Positions 52,122-62,857 of a stretch of DNA of 64,000 bases are shown in pieces (positions within the stretch are counted from its first letter, which is position 1; each line of letters starts with the position of its first letter). The DNA is from Saccharothrix ecbatanensis (GTDB lineage Bacteria > Actinomycetota > Actinomycetes > Mycobacteriales > Pseudonocardiaceae). The notes under the pieces are model-generated. The model was not told where the DNA came from, ran no database searches, and saw nothing but the letters and a program-made list of their open reading frames with translations. The DNA lies in the NCBI RefSeq assembly GCF_014205015.1, contig NZ_JACHMO010000001.1:9176001-9240000 (forward strand), given 5' to 3'. Position numbers and translations under genes: made by a program.

Positions 52122-53339
52122 GTGTCCCTCTGGTCTCATCGCGACTTCCGCCTGCTCTGGGCAGGCGACACCATCAGCCAGTTCGGCTCGACGATCGGCC
52201 GCACGGTGTTGCCGCTGCTCGCCGTGGGCGCGCTGGCCGCGACACCGTTCGAGATGGGCGTGCTGTCCGCCGCCGGAACGGCCGCGTTCCTGCTGATCGG
52301 GCTGCCCGCCGGGGTGTGGGTGGACCGGCTGCGCCGCCGTCCGGTGATGCTCGTCGCCGACCTCACCCGTACGGTGCTGCTGCTGTCGGTGCCGTTGGCC
52401 TGGTGGCTGGACGTGCTCACGCTGCCGCACCTCGTCGTGGTCGCGCTGCTGGTCGGCGCGGCCACCGTCATGTTCGACATCGCGTACCAGTCGTACCTGC
52501 CCGCGCTGGTCGGCCGGGAGCAGCTGGTCGAGGGCAACTCGAAGCTGGAGGCCAGCCGGGCGGTGGCGGAGGTGTCCGGGCCAGCCGTGGCGGGTGGTGT
52601 CGCGCAGGCGGTCGGCGCGGCGCTCGGCGTGCTCGCCACCGCGGTCGGTTACGTCGCCTCGGCGTTGTTCCTGCTGCGTATCCGCACGGAGGAGCCGCCG
52701 CCCCGTGTGCCGGACAAGCCCGGCTTGGCGCACGAGATCGCCGAGGGCCTGCGGTTCGTCTTCGGGCACCGGTCGCTGCGCGCGATCGTCGGGTGCACGG
52801 GGACCGCCAACCTGTTCGGCGGCATGACGATGGCCGTGCTGGTGCTGTTCCTCGTCCGCGACCTGGAGTTGTCCGAAGGCGTGGTGGGCCTGGTGCTCAG
52901 CTCGGCCGGCATCGGCGGGGTGCTGGGCGCGCTGACCGTGAACCGGTGGAACGCCCGGTTCGGCCAGACCAAGGTGATCTGGCTGTCCGGCCTGGTCACG
53001 TGGCCGCTCGGGCTCCTGGTGCCGCTCGGCGCGGCGGACTGGCGACTCGCGTTCCTGGTCGTCGGCGAGGCCGGGGTGGCGTACGGGGCGACCGTCTACA
53101 ACATCGCCCAGGTCAGCTACCGGCAGTCGATCTGCCCGGACCACCTGCTGGGCCGGATGAACGCCAGCATCCGGTTCGTGGTGTGGGGCTCGATGCCGAT
53201 CGGCGGGTTGGTGGGCGGCGTGCTGGGCGGTGGCATCGGCGTCACGGCGACGTTGTGGGTGGCGATGACGGGACAGGCCCTGTCCGTGCTGTGGGTGGTC
53301 CTGTCACCGCTGAGGACCCGCAACACCGTCACCGCGTGA
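52122..53339 (+). CDS. MFS transporter
   Basis: A 405-residue MFS protein of the enterobactin exporter EntS-like/macrolide-type group: start SLWSHRDFRLLWAGDTISQFG, loop 2 AGVWVDRLRRRPVMLVADL, later SGPAVAGGVAQAVGAALG and GASRLGRMNASIRF-like GRMNASIRFVVWG. About 12 membrane helices. Export of a drug or siderophore is typical. GTG start at 52122. Probably controlled by the divergent ArsR regulator. Confidence 0.88.
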   Translation: MSLWSHRDFRLLWAGDTISQFGSTIGRTVLPLLAVGALAATPFEMGVLSAAGTAAFLLIGLPAGVWVDRLRRRPVMLVADLTRTVLLLSVPLAWWLDVLTLPHLVVVALLVGAATVMFDIAYQSYLPALVGREQLVEGNSKLEASRAVAEVSGPAVAGGVAQAVGAALGVLATAVGYVASALFLLRIRTEEPPPRVPDKPGLAHEIAEGLRFVFGHRSLRAIVGCTGTANLFGGMTMAVLVLFLVRDLELSEGVVGLVLSSAGIGGVLGALTVNRWNARFGQTKVIWLSGLVTWPLGLLVPLGAADWRLAFLVVGEAGVAYGATVYNIAQVSYRQSICPDHLLGRMNASIRFVVWGSMPIGGLVGGVLGGGIGVTATLWVAMTGQALSVLWVVLSPLRTRNTVTA

Positions 53340-53406
53340 TCCTTTCCGGTGCTGTCACCACTGCGGGCGATGCGGGAGGCGCCGGCGATCACTACGGTCG
53401 ACCGGC

Positions 53407-54264
53407 ATGGCTGACACCACCGTGCTCCGCGAAGGTCTCCGGTTCGGCGAGGGTCCGCGTCAGGGGCCTGACGGCCGGCTCTTCTACTCCGACTTCTACG
53501 CCCACGAGGTCCGCGCGCTCGACCTGGCCACCGGCGACGAAGAGGTCGTCTGCACGGTGCCGGAGCAACCGTCGGGCCTGGGCTGGCTGCCGGACGGCCG
53601 ACTGCTCGTGGTGTCGATGCGGGACCGGAAGGTGCTGCGGCTGGACGACGGCGGCCTGGTCGAGCACGCCGACGTGAACGGCATCGCGACCTTCCACGCC
53701 AACGACATGCTGGTCGACGCGCAGGGCCGCGCGTACGTCGGCAACTTCGGCTTCGACCTGCACGCGGCCATCGCGGCGGGTGGTGAGGGGCCGATGCTGG
53801 AACCGGACTGGGTGCCGCCAGGCACGCCGTTGGCGCTGGTCCAGCCGGACGGCGCGGTCACGGTGGCCGCCGACGACCTGAAGTTCCCCAACGGGATGGG
53901 CCTGCTGCCCGACGGCCGGCTGGTCGTCGCGGAAACCCTCGCCTTCTGCCTGACCAGCTTCGCGGTGGCCGACGACGGCACGTTGTCCGGCCGGCAGGTG
54001 TGGGCGTCGTTGCGCGATTACGGCATCGCGCCGGACGGCATCGCGGTGGACGCCGACGGCGGAGTGTGGGTCGCGCCCGCGCTCCAACCGTTCGCGTTCC
54101 GGGTCGAAGAAGGCGGCGAGATCACCCGAAAGGTGGAAACGAGCCAGATCTGCTTCGCCGTCGCGATCGTCGACGACAAGCTCGTCTGCTGCACCGCACC
54201 CACCTCCCAGCCGGAGACGGTTGCCACCGCACAGCTGGGCAAACTGGAGGTGTTCGCCCTCTAG
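53407..54264 (+). CDS. SMP-30/gluconolactonase family protein
   Basis: A 285-residue six-bladed propeller of the SMP-30/gluconolactonase family. Metal ligands: Glu in [13 protein letters not shown], Asn in [14 protein letters not shown], and Asp in [14 protein letters not shown]; another Asn is in [14 protein letters not shown]. It hydrolyses lactones. TACGGT lies 8 nt before ATG 53407. The stop codons of this gene and dapF share the bases CTAG (54261-54264). Confidence 0.88.
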   Translation: MADTTVLREGLRFGEGPRQGPDGRLFYSDFYAHEVRALDLATGDEEVVCTVPEQPSGLGWLPDGRLLVVSMRDRKVLRLDDGGLVEHADVNGIATFHANDMLVDAQGRAYVGNFGFDLHAAIAAGGEGPMLEPDWVPPGTPLALVQPDGAVTVAADDLKFPNGMGLLPDGRLVVAETLAFCLTSFAVADDGTLSGRQVWASLRDYGIAPDGIAVDADGGVWVAPALQPFAFRVEEGGEITRKVETSQICFAVAIVDDKLVCCTAPTSQPETVATAQLGKLEVFAL

Positions 54265-55061
54265 AGCGCGTCCCACCAGGCCTGGTCGAGCTCACCGCGG
54301 GCCAGCAGCACGGCCGGGCCGGTCAGCGTCGCGGTCTCCTCCTCGATCACCACGGACACCTGTCCACCCAGGACGTCCACAGTGGCCTTGCCGACCCGCC
54401 GGCCGGTGCCGTACAGCCACGACGCCACCGCGGCCACCGTGCCCGTGCCGCAAGACCTGGTCTCGCCCACACCACGCTCGTGCACGCGCATCCGCAGCGC
54501 GCCGTCGCCGAGCACGTTGACGAACTCCACGTTCACCCCGTGCGGGAACAGCACCGGGTCGTGGCCCGGCGGAACGTGCAGGTCCAGTTCGGCCACGGGC
54601 ACGTCCGTCACGCACCCCAGGTGCGGGTTGCCGACGTCCACCGCCACCCCGCTGAACGCCCGGCCGTCGACCGTCGCGGTACCGGTCCCGGTGACCTGCG
54701 CGCGCCCCATGTCCACCGTCACGGTGCCGTCGGAGTGCGTGATCACGTGCCGCTCACCGGCCCGCGTGCCGATGGTGAACTCCCCGGCGGGCACGAGCTC
54801 GGCCTCCACCAGGTACCGGGCGAACACGCGCACCCCGTTGCCGCACATCTCGGCGATCGAGCCGTCCGCGTTGCGGTAGTCCATGAACCACGGGCCGAAA
54901 TCGGGCCGCACGACCCGCAGCACACCGTCCGCGCCCAAGCCCCGCTGACGGTCGCACAGCGCGCGCACCCGCGACTCGGTCAGGTCCAGCACGCCGTCCG
55001 GATCGGGCAGCACCACGAAATCGTTCTCGGTGCCGTGGCCCTTCAGAAACTCGACTCCCAC
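54261..55061 (-). CDS. dapF: Diaminopimelate epimerase
   Basis: A 266-residue DapF that converts LL-DAP to meso-DAP for lysine and peptidoglycan. Active-site cysteines are in [15 protein letters not shown] and [14 protein letters not shown]-terminal [12 protein letters not shown] is conserved. I chose GTG 55061 ([10 protein letters not shown]), 10 nt after the miaA stop. The much longer in-frame sequence upstream belongs to miaA. Confidence 0.95.
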   Translation of the reverse strand: MGVEFLKGHGTENDFVVLPDPDGVLDLTESRVRALCDRQRGLGADGVLRVVRPDFGPWFMDYRNADGSIAEMCGNGVRVFARYLVEAELVPAGEFTIGTRAGERHVITHSDGTVTVDMGRAQVTGTGTATVDGRAFSGVAVDVGNPHLGCVTDVPVAELDLHVPPGHDPVLFPHGVNVEFVNVLGDGALRMRVHERGVGETRSCGTGTVAAVASWLYGTGRRVGKATVDVLGGQVSVVIEEETATLTGPAVLLARGELDQAWWDAL

Positions 55062-55071
55062 AGCCGCCAGA

Positions 55072-55974
55072 TTACGGGGCGACCAGCGACAGCACGTCCC
55101 CGGCCACGTCCGACGCCGCCGCGTCGAACCACCTGACCCGCTGGTCACGGCGGAACCAGGACCGCTGCTTGCGGACGAACCGCCGGGTGGCCTGCGCGGT
55201 GGTCGCCGCCGCCTCCTCCAGAGTGCACTCGCCGTCGAACGCCGCCAGCACCTGCTGGTAGCCCAGGGCCCGGGACGCCGTGCGGCCATCGCGCAGCCCC
55301 CGTGCCTCCAACGCGCGCACCTCGTCCACCAGCCCGGCCGCGAACATCCGCGCCACCCGCTCGTCCACCCGCTCGTCCAGTTCGGACACCTCGCGGTCCA
55401 GCCCCACCATCACGGTGCCGTACCGCGCGGGACCGGGCTTGGGGAGCGTCGCCGAGAACGGCTGCCCGGTCAGCTCGATGACCTCCAGCGCGCGCACCAC
55501 CCGGCGACCGTTGCTCGGCAGGATCGCCAACGCCGCCGCCGGGTCGAGCTGCGCCAGCCGCCCGTGCAGCGTCTCCGGGCCGAACACCGACAGCTCCTGC
55601 TCCAGCTGGGTGCGGATCTTCTCGTCGGTGCCGGGGAACACCAGGTCGTCCACCACAGCCTGCACGTACAGGCCCGAACCGCCGACCAGCACCGGCGTGC
55701 GCCCCTCGGCCAGCAGCCGCTCCACGACGGCCCGAGCCTCACGCTGGTAGGCCGCCACGGACGCCGTCTCGGTCACGTCCAGCACGTCCAGCAGATGGTG
55801 AGGAACCCCCTGCCGCTCAAGATCACTGATCTTCGCAGTGCCGATGTCCATGCCCCGGTAGAGCTGCATCGCGTCCGCGTTGACCACCTCACCGCCCAGT
55901 TCCAGGGCAAGCCGGACGGCCAGATCGGACTTCCCGGTGGCGGTGGGGCCGACGACGGCGACGGGGGTGCTCAC
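55072..55974 (-). CDS. miaA: tRNA dimethylallyltransferase
   Basis: A 300-residue MiaA that adds the isopentenyl group to A37 of UNN tRNAs, the step before MiaB. P-loop [17 protein letters not shown], then [24 protein letters not shown], and [15 protein letters not shown]-terminal [16 protein letters not shown] 55974 gives the family N-terminus and lies 4 nt after the preceding gene's stop. Operon with the dioxygenase-like gene and dapF. Confidence 0.96.
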   Translation of the reverse strand: MSTPVAVVGPTATGKSDLAVRLALELGGEVVNADAMQLYRGMDIGTAKISDLERQGVPHHLLDVLDVTETASVAAYQREARAVVERLLAEGRTPVLVGGSGLYVQAVVDDLVFPGTDEKIRTQLEQELSVFGPETLHGRLAQLDPAAALAILPSNGRRVVRALEVIELTGQPFSATLPKPGPARYGTVMVGLDREVSELDERVDERVARMFAAGLVDEVRALEARGLRDGRTASRALGYQQVLAAFDGECTLEEAAATTAQATRRFVRKQRSWFRRDQRVRWFDAAASDVAGDVLSLVAP

Positions 55975-55978
55975 GGGC

Positions 55979-56662
55979 TCAAGCCTCCCAGACGGCGAAG
56001 TGGTAGCCGACCCCGAACGGCGCGAGGAACGACGACCAGGTGCACCGCCACCCCCCAGGCACACCCGCGGCGACCTGCCAAGCAGCCCGCCCGTAAGCGC
56101 CCAACTCAGCAGCCAACACCGGGTCCAACCCACGCAACGCACCCCTGTCCGCCGTGGCCAGCGCCTTGCGCACGTCTTCGTCAAACGTCCCGGCCCGCTC
56201 ATCCGAACGTCCCACCGCCAACTCGCCATGCCGATGCGACCCATCACCCAGCACCAGAACGGCCCGCTCACCACCCAGCCGTTCACCGAGCGCGACACAC
56301 TCGGCAACCGGCAGGTCCGGCGGCACGAGGTGCACCCGAACCCTCCGAACGCCCACCTGTTCCCGCAGCCAGGCAGCGACCAGCACCGGCAACGGCAGGT
56401 CGTCATCCACAGAGGACGCGTCGTCCGACAGCGACACCCGCACGTCCACCCCGAAGCCCCGGAACGTGCCCGCGACGTCCTCGACCACCCGAGGCCCAGA
56501 GGGGTCCACCGCGACCGCCACCCACTCCGACGAGTGCGCGGCCAACTCCCGGGCGACGGCCAGGCACGCCGAGCGCACCGGTTCGGTGTCCGGCGCGGCG
56601 CCGGAGACCAGTTCGGGCACCAGCAGGGGAGGGTGCGGCAGGACCGCCAGACGCGGGATCAT
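55979..56662 (-). CDS. Class III extradiol dioxygenase-like protein
   Basis: A 227-residue protein of the LigB/class III extradiol fold, syntenic with Rv2728c next to miaA. Early PHPPLLVPEL supplies His residues, GDGSHRHGELA follows. The catalytic set may be incomplete, so dioxygenase activity is uncertain. I chose ATG 56662 because a TAGCGT box lies 8 nt upstream. First gene of the operon with miaA and dapF. Confidence 0.8.
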   Translation of the reverse strand: MIPRLAVLPHPPLLVPELVSGAAPDTEPVRSACLAVARELAAHSSEWVAVAVDPSGPRVVEDVAGTFRGFGVDVRVSLSDDASSVDDDLPLPVLVAAWLREQVGVRRVRVHLVPPDLPVAECVALGERLGGERAVLVLGDGSHRHGELAVGRSDERAGTFDEDVRKALATADRGALRGLDPVLAAELGAYGRAAWQVAAGVPGGWRCTWSSFLAPFGVGYHFAVWEA

Positions 56663-56708
56663 GGCAGCCAACGCTACTCATCGGCCACCACCGGTACCGA
56701 TGCGAGCT

Positions 56709-56737
56709 TTGACCTGTTTGAATGCGCGCGAGGTACT
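56709..56737 (+). promoter_or_regulatory. Promoter candidate of the DUF349 gene
   Basis: TTGACC (56709-56714) and GGTACT (56732-56737) are 17 nt apart, with a CG-rich imperfect hairpin in the following leader, about 110 nt before the ATG. Confidence 0.4.
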
Positions 56738-56847
56738 GGACACTCTGAAGGAGCGTCGCGGTACCCGGGTGCTGGGCCCCGTCGTAGGCGGGGCGCCCGT
56801 GGTCGGCACGGGCACCACGAAGTGGGCAGGCGAGGAGGAAGCCGGCG

Positions 56848-58200
56848 ATGACGGAGCACGAGACGACACCGGGAACCACTGGCGACAGTGGCGCGGGGGC
56901 GGTGGTCGAGGAGACCAGGGTGGAGGCAACGCCGGTAGCAGCAGCAGCTGCGACGGCGGCGGCACCACCGGTCCCCGTGGCGTCGGACCACCCTGACCGC
57001 TGGGGGCGCGTGGACGCGGACGGCACCGTCTACGTCAAGACGGCGGACGGCGAGCGGGTCGTCGGTTCCTGGCAGGCGGGCGAGCCCGCCGAGGGCCTGG
57101 CGCACTTCGCGCGTCGGTTCGACGACATCCGCACCGAGGTCGAGCTGCTGGTGACACGGCTGTCCTCCGGCGCGGGCGACCCGAAGCACGCGATGACCAG
57201 CGCGAAGCACGTCAAGGAGAGCCTGGCCGACGCGGCGGTGGTCGGTGACCTCGCCGCCCTGGCCGCTCGCGTCGACTACGTGCTGGTCAAGGCGGAGGAG
57301 GGGTTGGAGGCCGCGAAGGCCGCCAAGGACGAGGCCCGTGCCGCGGCAGGCGCTCGCAAGCAGGAGCTGGTCGAGGAAGCCGAGGTGTTGGCGAACGAGT
57401 CGACGCAGTGGAAGTCCGCCGGTGACCGGCTGCGGCAGATCCTGGACGAGTGGAAGACCATCCGGGGTGTGGACCGCAAGACCGACGAGCAGCTGTGGCG
57501 GCGGTTCTCCAAGGCGCGTGACGCGTTCAACCGCAGGCGCGGTTCGCACTTCGCGGACCTCGACCGGCAGCGCACGGTGGCCAAGAACCGCAAGCAGGAG
57601 CTGGTCGAAGAGGCCGAGAAGCTCATCGAGTCCGACGACTGGGGCCCCACGGCCGGTCGGTACAAGGACCTGATGGTCGAGTGGAAGGCCGCCGGCCGGG
57701 CGCCCAAGGAGGCCGACGACGCCCTCTGGCAGCGTTTCCGCGCCGCCCAGGACGCGTTCTTCGCCAAGCGGTCCGAGGCGTTCAGCGAGCGTGACGCCGA
57801 GTTCTCGACCAACGCGAAGCTGAAGGAGGAACTGCTCGCCGAGGCCGAGCGGATCGACCCGTCACTGGACCTCGAATCCGCCCGCCAGCAGCTCTACAAG
57901 ATCCAGGAGCGCTGGGACGCCATCGGCAAGGTCCCCCGCGAACGCGTCCGCGAACTGGAGGGCAAGCTCCGCACCATCGAGGAGCGGGTCCGGGGCGCGG
58001 TCGACGCCCAGTGGCGCAAGTCCGACCCGGAAGCCGAAGCCCGAGTGGCCCAGTTCCGCGAGCGCGTAGAACAGTTCGAAGCCCAGGCCGCAAAGGCACG
58101 CACAGCAGGTGACAAGCGCCGCGCCGAGCAGGCCGAGGCCCAGGCCAAGCAATGGCGCGAATGGCTGGCCGCCGCCGAACAGGCAGTCTCCAGCCGCTAG
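56848..58200 (+). CDS. DUF349 coiled-coil protein
   Basis: A 450-residue protein with an Ala/Pro-rich N-terminus and tandem DUF349 helical repeats (each about 75 residues, containing W-K-x-A/x-D...LW-R-F: LRQILDEWKTIRGV, LWRRFSKARDAFNRRR, DLMVEWKAAGRAPKEADDAL in part). It matches the Rv2731 position between the miaA group and miaB. DUF349 proteins are long helical proteins of unclear role, possibly nucleic-acid or ribosome related. A strong terminator follows. Confidence 0.88.
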   Translation: MTEHETTPGTTGDSGAGAVVEETRVEATPVAAAAATAAAPPVPVASDHPDRWGRVDADGTVYVKTADGERVVGSWQAGEPAEGLAHFARRFDDIRTEVELLVTRLSSGAGDPKHAMTSAKHVKESLADAAVVGDLAALAARVDYVLVKAEEGLEAAKAAKDEARAAAGARKQELVEEAEVLANESTQWKSAGDRLRQILDEWKTIRGVDRKTDEQLWRRFSKARDAFNRRRGSHFADLDRQRTVAKNRKQELVEEAEKLIESDDWGPTAGRYKDLMVEWKAAGRAPKEADDALWQRFRAAQDAFFAKRSEAFSERDAEFSTNAKLKEELLAEAERIDPSLDLESARQQLYKIQERWDAIGKVPRERVRELEGKLRTIEERVRGAVDAQWRKSDPEAEARVAQFRERVEQFEAQAAKARTAGDKRRAEQAEAQAKQWREWLAAAEQAVSSR

Positions 58201-58211
58201 CAAGCAACACT

Positions 58212-58249
58212 CCGATGGCCCCTTCACCACCCGGTGAAGGGGCCATCGG
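58212..58249 (+). terminator. Strong terminator after the DUF349 gene
   Basis: A perfect 17-bp stem (CCGATGGCCCCTTCACC and its complement) with a 4-nt loop, 11 nt after the stop codon. Confidence 0.92.
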
Positions 58250-58318
58250 CATCTTCGAACGCCTGTATCAACCGGCCCTTTTAATGCACCCACAACGGAC
58301 CCGCAATCAACCCACCAA

Positions 58319-58452
58319 GGCCTGATTTGACATGGGTTCGGGTGCCATAGGCTGGACGAAGCCGGGCAGGCTTGGCGGACGCTCTTCCCGCCATGCCTGC
58401 CCGGCTTTGGCCTGCCTGGGGTGCCCGTACGGGCCCCATGTCAAATCAGGCC
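58319..58452. repeat. 134-nt nested inverted-repeat element
   Basis: Outer 18-nt arms GGCCTGATTTGACATGGG (58319-58336) and their exact complement (58435-58452) enclose 98 nt. Inside is a second perfect 13-bp stem (58359-58371 with 58395-58407) whose loop contains GGCGG/CCGCC, plus a GCCCGTACGGGC palindrome (58423-58434). The layout resembles a MITE-like insertion or a structured RNA. It is between a terminator and the end of the convergent membrane gene. Confidence 0.85.
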
Positions 58453-58478
58453 GGACCCGCCCACCACACCCACACACA

Positions 58479-58976
58479 TCACTGCATAGGCGGCCGAGAA
58501 GCAGCCAACTTCAACCACTTCACCAACAACACCACCACAGCCACCACAGCCAAAACGAGCCCAAAACCGGGCCCAGGCCCAGGGTGGTGCCCAGTAGTCG
58601 TCTGCGTAGTCCAAATCGACACCACACCCGTAAACGCACCGACAAAAGAAGCCAGCGCGCAAATCCAAGCCAATACCCACCGCCGCAAAGCCAACGTCAA
58701 CGCCGGCAGCAGCACACCCCCGACCACCGCCACGTACGAGAAGATCTTCGGCAACGAATCCGCGTCGCCGAACAGCACCGTCAACCCCGTCGCGCCATCC
58801 GCCCACGGCAGAATCAACGACACCAGAATCGCCAACGCCGCGACAGCAATCGTCAACGCCCCGGCACCCGGATCGATCCGCTTGGCCGCCGACCGACCCA
58901 CACTGTCAATCTCTTCACGCAGCCCGGCCACGTCCTCGGGCTCGTCACCTACGGGCTCACCTGCGGGATCACTCAC
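58479..58976 (-). CDS. Small integral membrane protein (Rv2732c-like position)
   Basis: A 165-residue protein with an acidic N-terminus and about four membrane helices ([76 protein letters not shown]). GTG 58976 overlaps the miaB stop (GTGA), so it is translated with miaB. In M. tuberculosis a membrane protein gene (Rv2732c) occupies the same place. Function unknown. Confidence 0.82.
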   Translation of the reverse strand: MSDPAGEPVGDEPEDVAGLREEIDSVGRSAAKRIDPGAGALTIAVAALAILVSLILPWADGATGLTVLFGDADSLPKIFSYVAVVGGVLLPALTLALRRWVLAWICALASFVGAFTGVVSIWTTQTTTGHHPGPGPGFGLVLAVVAVVVLLVKWLKLAASRPPMQ

Positions 58977-60442
58977 GGAGCCGCACACCCACCCACAGCC
59001 GCAGGCAGCGGAGCAGGCTTGCCGAACGAAGGCAGCCCCAACGTCACACCAGGCGTCTTCGGCTTGATCCCAGCCTCGGACCGATCCCCTGCCTTGGTCC
59101 GCCGATGCGACAACAACGGCCCGTCCGCGATCAGGTTGTGCGGGGCCCCGTACGTCACCACCGTCTCCACCACATCACCCGGCCGCACCCGCGCGTCACC
59201 AGGCGTGAAGTGCACCAACCGACCGTCACGCGCCCGACCGGTCATCCGCAGCGTCTCGGCGTCCTTGCGCCCCTCGCCCGAGGCCACCAACAACTCCACC
59301 CGACGTCCGACCTGCTCCAGGTTCAGCTCATGCGCGACGTCGTTGACCAGCGTCACCAGCCGGTCATACCGCTCCTGAACGACCGCCTTCGACAGTTGCC
59401 CAGGCAACTCAGCCGCCGGCGTGCCAGGCCGCTTCGAGTACTGGAACGTGAACGCCGACGAGAACCGAGCCTCCCGCACCACGTCCAAAGTGGCCTGGAA
59501 GTCCTCCTCGGTCTCACCGGGGAAGCCGACGATGATGTCCGTCGTGATGGCCGCGTCCGGCATCGCCGCGCGCACCTCGTCCAGGATGGACAGGTACTTC
59601 GCGGTCCGATAAGACCGGCGCATCTCCTTCAGCACGCGGTCCGAGCCCGACTGCAACGGCATGTGCAGCTGGTGGCACACGGCCGGCGTCTCGGCCATCG
59701 CGGCGATCACGTCGGAGGTGAAGTCCTTCGGGTGCGGCGACGTGAACCGGACCCGCTCCAGACCCTCGATCCCACCCGCGGCGCGCAGCAGCTTGCCGAA
59801 CGCGAACCGGTCGCCGAACTCGACGCCGTAGGAGTTGACGTTCTGCCCGAGCAGCGTCACCTCCAGCACGCCCTCGTCGACCAGCGCCTGCACCTCGGCC
59901 AGCACCTCGCCGGGACGGCGGTCCTTCTCCTTGCCGCGCAGCGACGGGACGATGCAGAACGTGCACGTGTTGTTGCAGCCGACGGACACCGACACCCAGC
60001 CGGAGTACGCCGAGTCGCGGCGGGCGGGCAGCGTGGACGGGAAGGTCTCCAGCGAGTCCAGGATCTCGACCTGCGCCTCGCGGTTGTGCCGGGCGCGTTC
60101 CAACAGCACCGGCAGCGAGCCGATGTTGTGCGTCCCGAAGACCACGTCCACCCACGGCGCGCGCCTGACGATCTCGTGCTGGTCCTTCTGCGCGAGGCAG
60201 CCGCCGACGGCGATCTGCATGTCGGGGTTCGCGGACTTGGCGGGCGCGAGGTGGCCGAGCGTGCCGTAGAGCTTGTTGTCGGCGTTCTCCCGCACGGCGC
60301 AGGTGTTGAAGACCACCACGTCCGGCGGGGCGTCGCCCTCGGCCGGTTCGTAGCCCGCGTCCTCCAACATGCCGGCCAGGCGCTCGGAGTCGTGCACGTT
60401 CATCTGGCAGCCGAACGTGCGGATCTGGTAACTGCGAGTCAC
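58973..60442 (-). CDS. miaB: tRNA-2-methylthio-N6-dimethylallyladenosine synthase
   Basis: A 489-residue radical-SAM methylthiotransferase that acts after MiaA on A37. N-terminal UPF0004 domain with cysteines in [25 protein letters not shown] and VGGCLAQ; radical-SAM CxxxCxxC in [17 protein letters not shown] domain near the end. GTG 60442 fits the family N-terminus; sequence further up to 60526 overlaps the divergent TAXI start. Confidence 0.95.
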   Translation of the reverse strand: MTRSYQIRTFGCQMNVHDSERLAGMLEDAGYEPAEGDAPPDVVVFNTCAVRENADNKLYGTLGHLAPAKSANPDMQIAVGGCLAQKDQHEIVRRAPWVDVVFGTHNIGSLPVLLERARHNREAQVEILDSLETFPSTLPARRDSAYSGWVSVSVGCNNTCTFCIVPSLRGKEKDRRPGEVLAEVQALVDEGVLEVTLLGQNVNSYGVEFGDRFAFGKLLRAAGGIEGLERVRFTSPHPKDFTSDVIAAMAETPAVCHQLHMPLQSGSDRVLKEMRRSYRTAKYLSILDEVRAAMPDAAITTDIIVGFPGETEEDFQATLDVVREARFSSAFTFQYSKRPGTPAAELPGQLSKAVVQERYDRLVTLVNDVAHELNLEQVGRRVELLVASGEGRKDAETLRMTGRARDGRLVHFTPGDARVRPGDVVETVVTYGAPHNLIADGPLLSHRRTKAGDRSEAGIKPKTPGVTLGLPSFGKPAPLPAAVGGCAAP

Positions 60443-60499
60443 TGCACCTAGTCCTTCCGTCGGGTCCAGCGTAGAGCGTGGACGTGCGACGATGCGCAG

Positions 60500-61447
60500 G
60501 TGTCGGGAACGCTGCTGCGGTTGCACGCGGTCGGGGCCGCCTTGGCCCTGGCCACTCTGTCATTGACCGCGTGCGGTGACGACTTCGACCACGTCAAGCT
60601 CACCATGGCCGCAGGCAGTCCGGGCGGGGTCTACCACGCGTTGAGCACGGCGCTGGCCGACGCGTGGACGCGCGACCCCGGCATCCCCCGCCCGCAGGTG
60701 GCGAACACGGCCGGCTCGGTGGACAACCTGGACCGGCTGCGGACCAACCAGGCGCAGGTCGGGTTCTCGGCGGCCGACGCGGCGGAGGAGAAGCAGAAGG
60801 ACGGGGCCGGCCACAAGCTGTACGCGCTGGCCAGGATGCACGACGACTACCTCCAGCTCGTGGTGCGGGACGACGTCCCGGCGACCAAGCTGGCCGACCT
60901 GAAGGGCCTCCGGGTGAGCGTGGGCGCCCGCGACTCGGGTGTGTGGCTGATCGCGCAGCGGCTGCTGAAATCGGCGGGCATGTCACCCGACCAGGACCTG
61001 AAAGTGCAGTACATGGACCTTCCGACCAGCACGGACGCGATGCGGAACGGTGCGTTGGACGCGTTCTTCTGGTCCGGTGGCGTGCCGACGAACGCCGTCA
61101 CCACGCTGGCCACGACGGTGAAGCTCCGGATGCTCGACCTGGGCGACGAGCTGCCGAAGCTGCGGCAGGCGTACCCGGTGTACGGCTCGGCGACGCTGCC
61201 CGCGTCGGCGTACCGGCTGGGCGGCGGCCCGGTCGTCACGCTGGTCGTGCGCAACTTCCTGCTGGTCAACGACACGATGTCGGAGGAGGTGGCAGAAGCC
61301 CTGGTCAAAGGCCTGTTCCAGGCGCAGTCATCCCTCGTCGCGGCGAGCCCCGTGGCGAGGTCGATAGAGGTCAGGTCGGCGATCGAGACAACCCCGGTGG
61401 AGCTGCACCCGGGGGCCGCGCGGTACTACCGGGACGCAAAGATCTAG
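60500..61447 (+). CDS. TAXI family solute-binding lipoprotein
   Basis: A 315-residue lipoprotein (signal with lipobox LTAC, residues about 15-25) of the TAXI TRAP-transporter receptor family: [50 protein letters not shown], and [19 protein letters not shown] receptors normally pair with a DctM-like permease, but none is nearby; a sensor kinase gene converges on it instead. Start GTG 60500. Ligand unknown. Confidence 0.87.
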   Translation: MSGTLLRLHAVGAALALATLSLTACGDDFDHVKLTMAAGSPGGVYHALSTALADAWTRDPGIPRPQVANTAGSVDNLDRLRTNQAQVGFSAADAAEEKQKDGAGHKLYALARMHDDYLQLVVRDDVPATKLADLKGLRVSVGARDSGVWLIAQRLLKSAGMSPDQDLKVQYMDLPTSTDAMRNGALDAFFWSGGVPTNAVTTLATTVKLRMLDLGDELPKLRQAYPVYGSATLPASAYRLGGGPVVTLVVRNFLLVNDTMSEEVAEALVKGLFQAQSSLVAASPVARSIEVRSAIETTPVELHPGAARYYRDAKI

Positions 61448-61477
61448 GTAGTCGCAGTTCCCTGAATCTCTGGCTAC

Positions 61478-62857
61478 TCAGGCAGCCGGAAACTCGACCA
61501 CCACCCGCAACCCACCCGCCTCCGGCAACTCCAACCGCACCGACCCGTCCACCCGATCCACGATCTGCCGCACCAACGCCAGCCCCAACCCGGACCCCTG
61601 CACGTTCTGGTGCGCCGGACTGCGCCAGAACCGGTCGGTGGCCCGCTCCAACTCGTCCGGCGCCAACCCCGGCCCCTCGTCCTGCACCGACAGCCGCACC
61701 ACACCATCCCGCCGCCGCACGTCGACGTGCACCATCGTCCCGTCCGACGTGAACTTCAGCGCGTTGTCCAGCAACGCGTCCAACACCGTCTCGACACCAC
61801 GCGGCGGCACAAGGGCCCGTCCACCCGGCTCCCCGTCCAGCACCAGGTGCACCCCACGCGCCGCGGCAGCGGGCTGCCAAGCCGTCAACCGCCCGGCCAC
61901 CGCCCGGTCCACGTCCACCGGCACCGGATCGACCGACTGCGCCCCCGCCCGCGCCATGGACAGCAGCTCGTCCAGGATCCGGTTCAACCGGTTGGTCTCG
62001 TCCAGCGCGGCGGCCTGGTGCGCGATCCCCTCGCCCACCACGTGGTCCTCCAAATTGGACAGACGCAGCTTCAACGCGGTCAACGGGTTGCGCAGCTGGT
62101 GCGAGGCGTCCGCGACGAACGCCCGTTGGGCGGCCAGAACATCGCTCACGTTCGCCGCCATCTGGTCGAACGACCGGGACAGCTGCCGCAGTTCCGGCGG
62201 ACCGTCGGACGAGCCGACCGGCTGCACGGGCTGACCGGACACCACCGCCGCCAACAGCCGCCCGGTCGCGTCGTCCAGCCGCCGCACGGGCCGCAACGTC
62301 CACCGGACCAGCGGCAACGCCACGAACACGCCGAGCACCAGCACCAGCAGGCTCGACCCGAGCAGCACCGACCACCACACCACGATCTCGACCCGGGTCT
62401 TCGACGTCGGCGACATCGTCACCACCGCGCCCCGGACCTCGCCCGCCTCCAGCACCGGCTCGGCCAGCACCAGCTCGGTCGACTCCCACGGCATGACGAG
62501 CGCGGGCGCGACCGGCTGCCGACCGGCCAGCGCGCCCCGCACCAGGTCGGCCACCTCGGGTGAGGACACGTCCACGTCGTCCGAGGACGCCGCCACCACC
62601 TGCCCGTCCCGGCCCAGCAACGCCACCCGGACCCCGTACAGCTCGTGGTACCGGCGCAGCTCCGCTTCCAGCACCTCGGGCTGGTCGTCGATGAACGGCC
62701 GCTGCGCCACCGACGCGAATCGGTTGGTGTCGGTGAGCCGGTCCAGGAACAACTCCTGCTGCTCGGTCTGCGCCACCCCGCGGCCCAGCGGCACGCCCAT
62801 GCCGACCAGCACGAGCACGACCAGCGTCAACACGATGCCCAGCAGCCGCGACCGCAC
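61478..62857 (-). CDS. Two-component sensor histidine kinase
   Basis: A 459-residue membrane kinase: first helix (about 5-25), an extracytoplasmic domain of about 130 residues, second helix (about 165-190), HAMP linker, H-box DASHQLRNPLTALKLRLSNL (phosphorylated His), and ATPase with N-box DALLDNALKFTSDG, G1 DEGPGLAPDE and G2 GSGLGLALVRQIVD. GTG 62857 follows the regulator stop directly (TGAGTG), so it is coupled to the response regulator. Confidence 0.93.
   Translation of the reverse strand: MRSRLLGIVLTLVVLVLVGMGVPLGRGVAQTEQQELFLDRLTDTNRFASVAQRPFIDDQPEVLEAELRRYHELYGVRVALLGRDGQVVAASSDDVDVSSPEVADLVRGALAGRQPVAPALVMPWESTELVLAEPVLEAGEVRGAVVTMSPTSKTRVEIVVWWSVLLGSSLLVLVLGVFVALPLVRWTLRPVRRLDDATGRLLAAVVSGQPVQPVGSSDGPPELRQLSRSFDQMAANVSDVLAAQRAFVADASHQLRNPLTALKLRLSNLEDHVVGEGIAHQAAALDETNRLNRILDELLSMARAGAQSVDPVPVDVDRAVAGRLTAWQPAAAARGVHLVLDGEPGGRALVPPRGVETVLDALLDNALKFTSDGTMVHVDVRRRDGVVRLSVQDEGPGLAPDELERATDRFWRSPAHQNVQGSGLGLALVRQIVDRVDGSVRLELPEAGGLRVVVEFPAA

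Noticed and set aside
58332..59378. Plus-strand frame over the inverted repeat element and the membrane gene
   Set aside because: It crosses the repeat, overlaps two conserved minus-strand genes and has low-complexity sequence.
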